From WJMB01 sp964581465 (lineage in GTDB: Bacteria > RBG-13-66-14), in assembly GCA_964581465.1 (NCBI GenBank), contig CAZOOP010000008.1:1-64000 (forward strand): DNA of 64,000 bases, in the 5' to 3' direction. The number at the start of each line of letters is the position of its first letter. Within the stretch, counting starts at the first letter, position 1. The notes beneath the pieces were generated by a model. That model made no database searches, was not told the origin of the DNA, and was given only the letters and a program-made list of their open reading frames with translations. Positions 26,039 to 35,106 of this stretch are shown here, piece by piece. The position numbers were made by a program, and so were the translations under genes.

Positions 26039-28093
26039 CTACTCCGCTCTGACCAGGTGAGGCGTGACGAAGATCAGCAGCTCGCGGGTCTCCTCGGAGT
26101 CCGAGGTGCTCTTGAACAGCAGCCCGATGACGGGAATGCTGGAGAGCAGCGGCACCCCCTGCTCGACGGTCTCGTTCTTGCGGCGCAGCAGGCCGCCGAT
26201 GACCCCGGTCTCGCCGTTGCGCAACAGGATCGAGGTCGAGGCCTCGGTGGTGTCCACCTGGAACTCGAGGCCCGGCGCCGGGGTGGCCGACATCTCGCTT
26301 ATCTCGGGCTGGATGTCCAGGGTGATCTCGTTGACGGAGTTGACGTGGGGGGTGACGGCGAGCTTGATGCCGACGTCGTAGAGCTCGGTGTAGGTGTTGC
26401 CGTTCTCGTCGAGGAGGTTGACGGGGACGCGGCTGCCGACGAGGATGCGGGCTTCTTGATTGTCCAGGGTGGTTATCCGCGGGGCGGAGAGGATGCGGGT
26501 GTCGGTGTCGGTGGCGTTGGCCTGGAGGGTGGCGGCCAGGGTGGCGGCGTCGATGGCCAACTGGCCCGAGGCGGTCAGGGTGCCGGTGTTGTCCGGCGGG
26601 TCGATGAGCACCTGGTTGCCGTTGAGTCCGAACTCCCAGTCGATGCCCAGCTCCATCAGGGTGCCGGTCTTGACGTCGAATATCTTGGTCTCGATCATCA
26701 CCTGGGCGGTGCGGGCGTCGAGCTGCTCGACGAGGCGGCGCACCCGGTCGCGGCGTTCGAGGGTGTCGGTGATGATGATCGAGTTGGTCCGCGGCTCGAT
26801 CTGGATCTGGCCGCGGTCGGAGAGCATGGACTCGAAGCTGGGCTTGAGGCTGGCGGCGGTGGCGTAGCGCAGGGTGATGATCTCGGTGCCCAGGGGCGAG
26901 GCCTCCTCGGCCTCGGCCATCTTGACCAGCTCCTCGGGGGTGTTGACGCGGATGATCGAACCCTCGACACGGTAGGAGAGGCCGTGAGCGGCCAGGATCA
27001 CACGCAGGGCCTCGTCCCAGGGGACGTCGCGCAGGGCGACGGTGACCTTGCCGGTGACGTTGGGACCGGCGACTATGTTCATCCCGGTCTCGAAGGCCAG
27101 CATGCGCAGGACGTTGCCGATGTCGGCGTCCTTCAAGTCCATCGAGATGCGCTTGCCGCTGTAGACCGGCTCGCTGGATGAGCTCGAACCCTCGTAGACG
27201 GCGGTGGTGTGGTAGCTCTCGGAGCCCACGGCGCTCTCGGCCACCTCGGCGGTGACGTAGGTCTCTGCGCTCTCGACGTCGTAGGTGTGGGAGGAGTAGC
27301 CCGAGCCGTAACCGGCGAAGGGATCGGCGTCCTCGGTGATCACGTCCAGGTAGAGCACGCTGCCCCGGCGGGTGATCAGGTAGGGGTAGTCACCGGATAC
27401 CGTGGCGACGATACGGACGACCTTGGGGTTGGTCGAGTGCTGGGTGACCGAGACCTTGGCCACACCGCCGGAGTCGACGTAGAGGGTGGGCTGGTCTAGT
27501 TCGTTGACGGCGCCGATGATATCCAGGACGAAGGTGCGCGGCGAGATGGTCTTGGAGAAGTCGAATTCGAGGGGGGCGTCGCCGACGATCTCGATGCGCG
27601 TCTTGCCGAGTTGCTCGTTGACGGTGACCTTACGGATGCCCGTGGGCTCGGTAGCCGGGGTGGCATAGTCGCGTCCGCCCGGCGGCGCGGGGAAGCGCAC
27701 CTGGATCGTCTGGCCCTCCTTGGTGATATAGTAAGGCTCGTAGCGGTCCAGATCGAGCACCACGCGGACGATGCGGCTGGGGATCTCCCGGTACTGGCTG
27801 GAACGCACCTGCTCGACGTTGTTGCCGGACTTGACATCGACCAAGGGCGGGCAGTCATGAACGGCGTCCTTGATATCGACGATCACCCGGGTGGGGTCCT
27901 CGAGAGCGAACACATCGTAGGCCAGGGGGCCGGTGCCGGTGATAGTGACCACCTCGGCGCCCTCGGCGTCGATCGAGTGCTCGACGGAGCTGACGCTGGT
28001 CAGGGCCGCCGAAGGGGCGGCGAGACAGAGCAGCGCCACCACGACGACACGCGGCATCACGCGCTGGGGGTCGGTCTTCCACCGGCTGGACAT
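26039..28093 (-). CDS. pilQ: Type IV pilus secretin PilQ
   Basis: A 684-residue outer-membrane secretin precursor. After a signal peptide come two or more AMIN-type domains (VVTITGTGPLAYDVFALEDPTR and KTRIEIVGDAPLEFDF regions), a Ser/Tyr-rich linker (about 270-305), an STN/N0 domain (ISMDLKDADIGNVLRMLAFET), an N1 domain (EIITLRYATAASLKPSF) and the secretin core (TLDNQEARILVGSRVPV, then GVIGGLLRRKNETVEQGVP, SIPVIGLLFKS and ELLIFVTPHLV). It forms the pore for pilus extrusion and DNA uptake. The ATG at 28093 follows GGGAAGGG. No other pil genes are adjacent, so it appears monocistronic. Confidence 0.95.
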   Translation of the reverse strand: MSSRWKTDPQRVMPRVVVVALLCLAAPSAALTSVSSVEHSIDAEGAEVVTITGTGPLAYDVFALEDPTRVIVDIKDAVHDCPPLVDVKSGNNVEQVRSSQYREIPSRIVRVVLDLDRYEPYYITKEGQTIQVRFPAPPGGRDYATPATEPTGIRKVTVNEQLGKTRIEIVGDAPLEFDFSKTISPRTFVLDIIGAVNELDQPTLYVDSGGVAKVSVTQHSTNPKVVRIVATVSGDYPYLITRRGSVLYLDVITEDADPFAGYGSGYSSHTYDVESAETYVTAEVAESAVGSESYHTTAVYEGSSSSSEPVYSGKRISMDLKDADIGNVLRMLAFETGMNIVAGPNVTGKVTVALRDVPWDEALRVILAAHGLSYRVEGSIIRVNTPEELVKMAEAEEASPLGTEIITLRYATAASLKPSFESMLSDRGQIQIEPRTNSIIITDTLERRDRVRRLVEQLDARTAQVMIETKIFDVKTGTLMELGIDWEFGLNGNQVLIDPPDNTGTLTASGQLAIDAATLAATLQANATDTDTRILSAPRITTLDNQEARILVGSRVPVNLLDENGNTYTELYDVGIKLAVTPHVNSVNEITLDIQPEISEMSATPAPGLEFQVDTTEASTSILLRNGETGVIGGLLRRKNETVEQGVPLLSSIPVIGLLFKSTSDSEETRELLIFVTPHLVRAE

Positions 28094-28334
28094 ACGCACC
28101 GCCCTTCCCGTTCAACCAAGCCTTCCGTCCACGCTTTGTGAACTCACCGAGAGAACCACGTTGAACCGCCCGGAAGCGCGGAGTCGGTTCCGTCAGGGTC
28201 GCCAAGGTATTAATAAAGTATACCACAAAGCGGCTGCGGGCAACAGTAAGGAGAGAAAATAAGCGATAAAGGCAATATTGATTTGCCCGGGTTACAGTGA
28301 ATAATTTATTAAATACTTTGACGTTTCAATCAGC
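28094..28334. other. Gene-free stretch upstream of pilQ
   Basis: AT content rises sharply beyond about 28200. It presumably contains the pilQ promoter; on the minus strand, TATACT-like motifs occur near 28215. No gene is supported. Confidence 0.4.
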
Positions 28335-28504
28335 CGAGGGGTTATCACTCGCAGATGGACAGTCATATATCGCTATACGGTTGTCTTTTTCAAAAGATGG
28401 ATTTGTGACATCGCGGTTCGTTTCAAATAATAAGTTGCCGGAAGCCAGGAGGCTCTCGACGTTAACAATACCGGCCCAAGTTGTTGTGATGATCCTTGAG
28501 TACG
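28335..28504 (-). repeat. Degenerate R1 (and R3-like) copy in minus orientation
   Basis: Starts GAGGGGTTATCACTCGCAGA, like the plus-strand ends of R1 copy b and R3. It contains TTGCCGGAAGCCAGGAGGCT, like the conserved R1 block, and ends at TGTGATGATCC (28485-28495), which is complementary to GGATCATCACA (28514-28524) at the start of the adjoining plus-strand R1 copy c. It looks internally deleted. Confidence 0.5.
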
Positions 28505-28850
28505 TTAAGATAGGGATCATCACAGGAAACTGGAACACCATTTTGAAACAATGAAGAGCCGCATCGAAGAGAGGGCCGAAGTATATGCCCGACGCAGGGC
28601 GTCAACTCTTGATTTAGGTTAGCCGACACAAGTGCTAAAGCAAGCAATAGACTACTGTCAGCATATCATTGATTCATAGCTTACACGACCATTTGCCGGA
28701 ACCAACAGCCTACGGCTTCCAGCACACTAAATGCAAGTCGAGATTAGTTACCTCAAATTGGCAGATTGATAATGGCGGCACTTTAAGCCAAAACGCTTTT
28801 CTGACAAACTAAAAGAATACCAGTCCAAATTCGAGTGATAATCACCAAGG
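28505..28850 (+). repeat. Dispersed repeat R1, copy c (degenerate)
   Basis: Follows the order of R1 copy a with more divergence: GGGATCATCACAG, CGACGCAGGGCGTC, GTGCTAAAGCAAGCAATAGA, CTGTCAGCA, GGAACCAACAGCCTACGGCT, AATGCAAG, GATTAGT and CGAGTGATAATCACC at the end. With the minus-oriented copy at 28335-28504 it forms a large imperfect inverted repeat. Confidence 0.65.
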
Positions 28851-28913
28851 TAGTCACTCAACAAGCAACCGAGAGCGATCATAACACGACCTGGTGCGTT
28901 CGCTGGATAGATC

Positions 28914-29104
28914 GGCTCCCCACGACCTTTGCCCGCCCCGGGGCCGACGAAACCTCACTTCGCACCGGCACGGAGGCGTTGGCACGTTTCTTGCGCAGGG
29001 CGCTGCGGGGTCGGCCGAAAGCGCCGGCGATTCCGCAAGAAACGTGCCAACGCCGGGTCCGGACGCTGGGTGCCGGAGCTTCGGGGCAAAGGTCGTGGGG
29101 AGCC
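28914..29104. repeat. Nested inverted-repeat element, copy D
   Basis: Inner arms at 28975-28994 and 29035-29054 (GGCGTTGGCACGTTTCTTGC) are perfect; the loop is 40 nt. The outer arms at 28914-28934 and 29084-29104 are a perfect 21-bp inverted repeat containing CACGACCTTTGCCC. The gene-side outer arm ends 6 nt before the stop of the lipoprotein gene at 29111. The gene-side gap is 29 nt and the far gap 40 nt. The outer arm shares CGACCTTTGCCCG with copy F. Confidence 0.88.
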
Positions 29105-29110
29105 CGGTGG

Positions 29111-30883
29111 TCAGGAGCGCTTGTGGCGACGTCGGCGGATCAGGTGTACGATCAGCAGAACGAGGGCGGGCAGGCAGACCAAAGCGCCGATGGAGAGCCA
29201 GAGCCACCAGGGCCAGGGGGTGTCCACCTCGGTGACGGGTAGGGAGGCCTCGGGGTGATGCCCGCGGGTGCAGAGCAGGAGCTCGGAGCCGATGAAATCG
29301 TCCTCGGTGAGCAGGACGGCGCCGCCGAGCTGGTAATGGTCGCTCAGTGAGCGCACCAGGGGATGGACCTTGATCAGCGGCGTGGCGGCCAGGAGTTCCG
29401 TCAGGCGGTCGACGCTGCAGTAGAGCAGGGGCCGCCGAGCGCAGCCGTCTTCGGTGGGAATATCGAGCAGCTTCTCGTCGATCAGGCTGAAGTCTTCGGG
29501 CAGGGCGGGTTGATGGTCCGGGCCGAGCAGGCCGGCGATGCGGGTCAGGTCGGCGAGCTGGCTGGTGAAGACCAGATCGTCTTCGAGGAATGCCAGGGCC
29601 GGGTACTGCTTGATGCGGTCCAGGGCCTCGATGGCGAAGACGTCGACGACCTCGCCCTCGCCCTCGCTGCGCAATAGCGCGGCCCGGGAGAGGTAAAGGT
29701 CGAGGAGCTTAACGATGCGCGGCCGCACGGCGGCCTCGTAGGCTTCGAGGCTGCGTTCGGGGTCGACCAGCTCGACGGCGATGTAACCCGCGGGGAAGCT
29801 CCCGGCGTCGTAGAGGTTGAAGCGCAGGCCGCGGACCAGGGACTCGCCGAACTCGCGCAGGCCCAGATCGGTGGGCTCCTCTCGGCCGTCGCCGAAGAAG
29901 GTCAGCTCGACCCACTCCAGCACGGCGCCCAGCTTGCCGCCGGGCAGGGGCAGTTCGGCGTAGAGCAGGGACTCGGGGGAGTTGGCCGGGGAGCAGGGCG
30001 GGGCTACCTCGAGGCCTCCGTCGAGCAGCGCGCCGCCGCGCAGGCTCAGCCCCTCGGGCCGGATGCGCAGCCCCAGGGCCAGACCCCGGGTTCGTTCGAG
30101 GTAGTCGGCCAGCAGAGCGGGCAGCCCCAGACCGGAGATCACGGGACGGGCCAGGTTGGCGAAGCGTCCCGGGGCGACGTGCAGGCAGAGCTGGCAATCG
30201 GCCATGCGCCGGCCGAGTTCCAGTTGGTCTTCGTCGGTGAAGAAGCGCTCCTCGGCGTGCACCCGGGCGTCGATGCCGCTGCGCAGTGTCTCCAGACGGT
30301 CGCTGATCAGCAGCAAGCCGTCGGAGTAGTGCATGAACAAACCGCTCTGGGTCTCCTTTAGGCTGTGCTCGAGATGGATCTCGACCTCCTCGCCCCGGCG
30401 GAAATCCGGCCCCAAAATCTCGCGGATGAAGCCGCGCAGGCGCAGCGGATCGTGGATGGGCACACCGAGGAGATAAGATGCGTGCAGGCCGTCCAGACCC
30501 ATCGAGTAACTCAGGGAGAGGGTGGTGGTCCGGGTGACGTCGATGCCGGTGTCGTGGACCTCCTGCAGGCTCTCGATCTCCCTGGCCCTTTCCGGCTCGG
30601 GCAGCAGGGCCAGCAGATCATCCAGGTAGAGCAGCAGCTCCTCGGTCAGGGCGGGGTCCACGGCGTGTAGCTCGCCCAGCAACTGATCCAGACCGTCCCA
30701 GAGGTTCTGGATGCTCGGGGTGACAAGGACCACCTGGCTGTCATCGGGCACGGCTTGCAGGGTGTCGACGGGGTTAATGGCGCACCCGGCGGCCAGCAGG
30801 ACGGTGATGACGACCGGCAGGGCGAGGCGGCGCGGCGATCGCGGAATCGCCTTCGGGCTGGGACGATAACAGGGCTGGTTCAT
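29111..30883 (-). CDS. Large lipoprotein with a C-terminal membrane anchor (DUF3352-like)
   Basis: A 590-residue protein. An N-terminal basic stretch and lipobox VITVLLAAGC suggest a lipoprotein. The body has features of DUF3352-like proteins: AVPDDSQVVLVTPS near the N-terminus, two related halves with 'LRGFIREIL' and 'DRLETLRSGIDARV' helices, and SPESLLYAELPLPGG. The C-terminus has a Trp-rich transmembrane helix (PWPWWLWLSIGALVCLPALV) ended by RRRRHKRS. Having both a lipid anchor and a C-terminal inner-membrane helix is odd; either may be non-functional. It is the last gene after the MBL and S4-domain genes, 16 nt downstream of the latter. Confidence 0.6.
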   Translation of the reverse strand: MNQPCYRPSPKAIPRSPRRLALPVVITVLLAAGCAINPVDTLQAVPDDSQVVLVTPSIQNLWDGLDQLLGELHAVDPALTEELLLYLDDLLALLPEPERAREIESLQEVHDTGIDVTRTTTLSLSYSMGLDGLHASYLLGVPIHDPLRLRGFIREILGPDFRRGEEVEIHLEHSLKETQSGLFMHYSDGLLLISDRLETLRSGIDARVHAEERFFTDEDQLELGRRMADCQLCLHVAPGRFANLARPVISGLGLPALLADYLERTRGLALGLRIRPEGLSLRGGALLDGGLEVAPPCSPANSPESLLYAELPLPGGKLGAVLEWVELTFFGDGREEPTDLGLREFGESLVRGLRFNLYDAGSFPAGYIAVELVDPERSLEAYEAAVRPRIVKLLDLYLSRAALLRSEGEGEVVDVFAIEALDRIKQYPALAFLEDDLVFTSQLADLTRIAGLLGPDHQPALPEDFSLIDEKLLDIPTEDGCARRPLLYCSVDRLTELLAATPLIKVHPLVRSLSDHYQLGGAVLLTEDDFIGSELLLCTRGHHPEASLPVTEVDTPWPWWLWLSIGALVCLPALVLLIVHLIRRRRHKRS

Positions 30884-30899
30884 TTAGGAATCCCGGTGG

Positions 30900-31175
30900 T
30901 TAGATGTCGAAGAGGTCGTCGACGGCGCCCGTGGTCTCGAGTACGGTGTAGAGGCTCTGGGCCTCTTCCTTGCGCACGGTCTTGGCCAGACGCTCGACAC
31001 GGACGATCAGTTTGCCGCCGCGCAGGCGGACTTCGAGGATATCGCCGGTCTTGATCTGCTTGCCGGCGCCGGCGACGGCGTCGTTGACCTTGACGCGGCC
31101 GGCGTCGCAGGCCTGCTTGGCCACGGGGCGGCGCTTGATGATCCGGGAGGCCTTCAGAAATTTGTCCAGTCGCAT
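30900..31175 (-). CDS. S4-domain RNA-binding protein (RqcP/Hsp15-like)
   Basis: A 91-residue protein, nearly all S4 domain: MRLDKFLKASRIIKRRPVAKQACDAG, then VKVNDAVAGAGKQIKTGDILEV and RGGKLIVRVERL. Length and sequence fit RqcP (Bacillus YabO), which binds stalled 60S-like 50S subunits during ribosome quality control, better than the longer Hsp15. No rqcH is in the window. It lies 10 nt downstream of an MBL hydrolase gene and 16 nt upstream of the lipoprotein gene, so a three-gene operon is likely. Confidence 0.85.
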   Translation of the reverse strand: MRLDKFLKASRIIKRRPVAKQACDAGRVKVNDAVAGAGKQIKTGDILEVRLRGGKLIVRVERLAKTVRKEEAQSLYTVLETTGAVDDLFDI

Positions 31176-31185
31176 AGTTAGCCTT

Positions 31186-32079
31186 TCAACCGGGGAAGCT
31201 GACGCCGAGGTAGAGCCGCAGCAGGTTGAGTTCGTGCATCCGGCGGACCCACTCCGGCGGCGTCTTGTCGAGGAGGGCCTCGGGAGGCAGGGCTTCTTTC
31301 CAGGCCGTCGGGGGCTCGTCCCAGGCCGGCTGTTCGAGGTCCCGGGGCAGCTCGGCGGCGGCTTCCAGCAGACGGCGTAGGTAGTCCAGGGAGAAATCAA
31401 GCGCGGTGGTGGCGTGCTCGCCGTGCAGCGGGGCTCCGTGACCGGGGATGATGCACTCCGGGGCCAGGCTGCGGGCCAGTTCGAGAGCCGCGATGAGCTG
31501 CCAGGGGTCGCCCCAGTAGAAGTAAGGAATGGCCCGCTTCCCGGGTTTGGGACCGGCCAGCAGGTTGTCCGAGGCTATCAGCAGACGCCGGCGCGGCTCG
31601 TAGACCATCGTCAGGTCCGGGCTGTGCCCCGGCGCGGGGATCAGGCCGAGCTCCAGGGAGCCGCAGCGCAGGACCGTGCGCGCCTCGAGCAACACCCCGG
31701 GGTGCCTCAGCTCGGCCAGGTTGTCCGCGGCGGGACTGCGGGAGATCATCGCCCGCTCGCGGCGCCGGGTCTCGAACCAGCGACGATGGGCCGCAAGCGG
31801 CGCCCGGGGGCCGACGACGTCCTCGTCGAGGGCTCCGGCGTTGCCCGAGGAATGGTCGGAGTGGCCGTGGGTGTTGACCACGGCGATCAGGCGGGCGTTC
31901 AGGGTCTCAACGACGAAGCGGGCCAGGGCGCGGCCCTGGCCGACGGTTCCCGTGGTGTCGACGATGACGGCCTCGCCGCCGTCCCTGCCGACATCATGGA
32001 TGACCACGGCGTTGACCGCCAGGGGCGATCCCACGGCGACGTGGACACCGGGCAGGACTGGCGTGGGTTCCTGGATCAC
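31186..32079 (-). CDS. Metallo-beta-lactamase-fold hydrolase
   Basis: A 297-residue MBL-fold protein. The metal-binding motif is VVNTHGHSDHSSGNAG (HxHxDH). Further ligands are in IPAPGHSPDLTMVYEP, RRLLIASDNLLAG (Asp) and CIIPGHGAPLHG (His). The C-terminal helices (about 230-297) are family-variable. The start is GTG at 32079 after GAGG. The substrate is unknown. It is the first gene in the unit with the S4-domain and lipoprotein genes. Confidence 0.85.
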   Translation of the reverse strand: MIQEPTPVLPGVHVAVGSPLAVNAVVIHDVGRDGGEAVIVDTTGTVGQGRALARFVVETLNARLIAVVNTHGHSDHSSGNAGALDEDVVGPRAPLAAHRRWFETRRRERAMISRSPAADNLAELRHPGVLLEARTVLRCGSLELGLIPAPGHSPDLTMVYEPRRRLLIASDNLLAGPKPGKRAIPYFYWGDPWQLIAALELARSLAPECIIPGHGAPLHGEHATTALDFSLDYLRRLLEAAAELPRDLEQPAWDEPPTAWKEALPPEALLDKTPPEWVRRMHELNLLRLYLGVSFPG

Positions 32080-32425
32080 GTGCCCCTCATCTCCGGGACC
32101 AGCAGGGAGAATCCGCTCAACGGCTTGACTTCATACAGCATATGGTGGGAATCACGCGCGGGATTCCCCTGGAAGGCAACGGCCCCTTTGGCGATCAACG
32201 GCGTCATCGTCTAGCGTCCAGCGGGTGAAGCTCGTCAATGGGAGTGTGCGTCGCCGCGTCTTCGGGATGGGATTCCGCAACCAGCGCCCCGAGCCCAAGT
32301 CCCCATCACGATGACTAGATACGTTCATCACACAAAGCCTGCAAGCCCACAGCCGGATATCGGTGAACAAAGGTCCACACCCAAGCCGGCCGCTGGAACG
32401 TATTCAGCCGTTTCTGATTCGTCTA
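32080..32425. other. Gene-free stretch
   Basis: No supported gene, terminator or repeat. It separates the GH57 3' end from the MBL 5' end; the minus-strand promoter of the MBL operon should be here. Confidence 0.4.
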
Positions 32426-34393
32426 TCAACCGGCTTCGCCGCGCTCCACCCGCAGCATGTAGGTGCGGTCGTCGATCTCGAGGCGGTAGCGGCCGGACTC
32501 GACATAGCCGACCTCGGCGCGTCGGCAGGTGGGCAGGCCCATCACCCCGCCCAGGGGGCGCGGGGTGAGCTCCCGGGAGCTTCCGTCGGGCTGGTGGAGG
32601 ATGATCCGCCGGGCGTCGCCGTCGAGCTGGATGAACAGTCTGGTGCGGGAGAGAATCGTAACATCGCCGTCGGAGGGAGTCCAGACGCAGTAATCTCCGG
32701 CGATGGGACGATCGAGCTCGGCGGGCGGCTCCAGACCGGCGGCGCGCCAGGCGGCGCTCAGGTGATCGCGGAAGAGGCGATCGAACTCCCTCTCGGCCTT
32801 GGGCGCGGTGGCCTGGTCGGTGCCGTACCACCAGAACCAGTCCGAGCCCTGGGCGGCGTCCAGGTGATCGTAGACCTCAGGGTGGCTGCGCGGGGTGATA
32901 TCCAGGGCGTCAAGGCGCTCGCCGAAGACGCGCAGGGCATCCCAGGCGGCGTTCTCCTCGGGCTCGCCGATCCAGGTGCCCAGGTCGTTGCCTGGAGCGG
33001 AGCCGAACTCGTCGATCCAACTGGCGTGGGGCAGCTCGTGGAGGACGGGACAGGCGACACCGTCGGCGTCGAGGCCGTCCAGGCAGGCACCGGGGGTGAG
33101 GGGCCGGATATCCTCGGCGGCGGCCAGCTCGGCATAGAGGCGCAGCAGGAAGTCCCGGCCATCGTCGGGGTAGGCGCCCCAGGCGTTCTCGCCGTCGAGA
33201 ATAACCATCGCACAGCCGCGCTCGATCTCGGCGTAGCGCTGACGCAGCCCCCAGAGGAGGTCGCCGACGGCCTTTTCCGGGCTCAAGCGGCTATAGTGAA
33301 ATCCGATGGCGTCGGAGAGAGCATGATCGCGGAAGAAGAGCCGCCACTCACCGTGCTCCCCGTGAACCAAACGTGGAAGAGCCAAATCCATTCCGGTGGG
33401 CTCGCGGCCCAGGGCCGGCGCCAGCACGCCCTCGTCGGTGGCGGCCCAGCGCGCCCCGGCCTCGGCCAGGGGATCGATCATGCACTGCCCGACGGAGCCC
33501 TCGGCGGGCCACCAGCCCCGGGGACGGGTTCCCAGCTCGCGTTCGAGGACCGCCAGTCCGCGCTCGATGTGTCTTCGACCCTCGGCGGGACGGGCGTAGC
33601 GAGCGGGGTGGACGCTGCCTTCGCGGTCGATGATCGCCAGGTCGCTGTCGATGAGCAGGGGCAGGATGGGGTGGGCGTAGGGGGTGGCGCTGAGTTCGAT
33701 GCGACCGGTCTCGGCCAGCAGGCGGTGCAGTCGGGGGACGGCTTCGAGGACCCGCGCCTGAACCCGCCCCAGCTCGGCGATGTCGGCGGCGTCGAAGTCC
33801 CGGTCCTTTTCGATCAAGCCCGCGACGGAGAGCTCCTCGCCCCAGGGAGTGACCCAGCCGGCGCGGCGCAGCTCGACGGGGAACCAGGCCAGGTTGATCC
33901 AGACGGCCAGATCGACGATGTCACGGCGGGGCATGGCGGCGGCCCGGGCGCGGAACTCGTCCAGTCGCGGATCGGAGCGCTCCCGCCACAGGTCCAGCTC
34001 ACCGAGCTGACCGCTCAGCCGCCCGTAGCGTTCCAGCAACTCGGCGTAGCGCGGGTGGATGCCCACCTGGCGTTCCCAATCCGCGTCGAACCCGTCGCGC
34101 AGCAGCTCCAGGCGCCGTGGGGCGCTCAAGCCCGCCGGTGCGTCCCGGGTCAGCTCCCAGAGCCGGTCGGTGCGGCCGGCCCGGTAATCGGCCAGTTGAT
34201 CCAGCAGCACCGGGGTCAGGTTGACCGCGCAGCGCATCTCCGGCGATTCCCACAGTCGGGCGGCCATGCCGAAGTAGTCGCGCAGGGCGTGCAGGCGCAC
34301 CCAGGGCAGGCGGTAGACGCCCCGGCTCCCCGCAGCGAAGGGGTCCCGGTAGCGGGGCTGATGCTGGTGCCAGAGCAGGATGAAGTCGAGCAT
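32426..34393 (-). CDS. Glycoside hydrolase family 57 (alpha-amylase/transferase type)
   Basis: A 655-residue GH57 enzyme. Conserved regions are WHQHQPRY at 8-15 (start of the family motif), VNLTPVLLDQLADY, ELSATPYAHPILPL (about 225-240), WWPAEGSVG with the catalytic Glu near 298, and ILDGENAWGAYP with the acid/base Asp near 399. The C-terminal about 100 residues form a beta-rich region ending YMLRVERGEAG. GH57 enzymes cleave or transfer alpha-1,4 glucans, often in glycogen metabolism. There is no signal peptide, so it is cytoplasmic. It stands alone; no glycogen genes are adjacent. Confidence 0.93.
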   Translation of the reverse strand: MLDFILLWHQHQPRYRDPFAAGSRGVYRLPWVRLHALRDYFGMAARLWESPEMRCAVNLTPVLLDQLADYRAGRTDRLWELTRDAPAGLSAPRRLELLRDGFDADWERQVGIHPRYAELLERYGRLSGQLGELDLWRERSDPRLDEFRARAAAMPRRDIVDLAVWINLAWFPVELRRAGWVTPWGEELSVAGLIEKDRDFDAADIAELGRVQARVLEAVPRLHRLLAETGRIELSATPYAHPILPLLIDSDLAIIDREGSVHPARYARPAEGRRHIERGLAVLERELGTRPRGWWPAEGSVGQCMIDPLAEAGARWAATDEGVLAPALGREPTGMDLALPRLVHGEHGEWRLFFRDHALSDAIGFHYSRLSPEKAVGDLLWGLRQRYAEIERGCAMVILDGENAWGAYPDDGRDFLLRLYAELAAAEDIRPLTPGACLDGLDADGVACPVLHELPHASWIDEFGSAPGNDLGTWIGEPEENAAWDALRVFGERLDALDITPRSHPEVYDHLDAAQGSDWFWWYGTDQATAPKAEREFDRLFRDHLSAAWRAAGLEPPAELDRPIAGDYCVWTPSDGDVTILSRTRLFIQLDGDARRIILHQPDGSSRELTPRPLGGVMGLPTCRRAEVGYVESGRYRLEIDDRTYMLRVERGEAG

Positions 34394-34693
34394 GACCGAA
34401 GCCTCGTCCGGAGTGGTGTTCCGCTGTTGCAGGGCGGCGCTTGAGACCGCTCATCCCTCGCGTGGTTTGCGAACACGTCGCCAAGAGAAAGTCGGGAACG
34501 CGGCCCCGCCTGTCCACAGCCGGCCTGTCCACAGCCGGATTGAACTTAGCGGCCTGATGACAGGTTGCTAGAGAGCGCCGACCAGATACAACGTCAAGTC
34601 CAGGCGGTGCTCGGCCGAGCCTTGGATCAGTCCTTCACCGCTGTCAAGGCGCTGATTCGACTCGCGGATCGCTCGTGCCCTGACGCCCTTACG
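34394..34693. other. Gene-free stretch upstream of GH57
   Basis: Contains a short direct duplication (GTCCACAGCCGG twice at about 34510-34534). Otherwise I see no feature. Confidence 0.4.
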
Positions 34694-34722
34694 AAAAAAG
34701 GGCCACGTGTGGTGCGTGGCCC
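34694..34722 (-). terminator. Intrinsic terminator of rplS
   Basis: On the minus strand, GGGCCACG/CGTGGCCC (34700-34722) is followed by TTTTTT (AAAAAA at 34694-34699 on the plus strand). It lies 30 nt after rplS. Confidence 0.95.
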
Positions 34723-34752
34723 CGGCGAACGGTTGTCAGCGGCACGGGTGGA

Positions 34753-35106
34753 TCAGCGCAGACGCTTCTCCTTGACCCGGGCGGCGCGGCCGATCTTTTG
34801 GCGCAGGTAGTAGAGCTTGGCCCGCTTGACGTCGCCGAAACGCAGCACCTTGATATCAGTGAGGTTGGGCGAGTGCAGGGGGAAGATTCTCTCGACGCCG
34901 ATATTGCCGGTGCCCGTGGTCCGCCGGACCGTGAAGGTCTCGCGCAGGCCGCCGTGCTTGCGGGCGATGACGATGCCCTGGAACTTCTGGACGCGGGTCT
35001 TGGAACCCTCGGAAATCTTGACGGAGACCTCGACGGTGTCGCCGATGCTGAACTGGGGCACCTGATCCTTGAGCTGGTCGGTCTCCAGGCGGTGGATGCG
35101 CTGCAT
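34753..35106 (-). CDS. rplS: 50S ribosomal protein L19
   Basis: A 117-residue L19 protein: FSIGDTVEVSVKISEGSKTRVQ, FQGIVIARKHGGLRETFTVRR, GIGVER-type segment (GNIGVERIFPLHSPNLTDIKVL) and the C-terminal AKLYYLRQKIGRAARVKEKR. It contributes to the 30S-50S interface. The ATG at 35106 follows GAGGACC. Usually it is in an operon with rpsP, rimM and trmD; here it is alone with its own terminator. Confidence 0.98.
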   Translation of the reverse strand: MQRIHRLETDQLKDQVPQFSIGDTVEVSVKISEGSKTRVQKFQGIVIARKHGGLRETFTVRRTTGTGNIGVERIFPLHSPNLTDIKVLRFGDVKRAKLYYLRQKIGRAARVKEKRLR

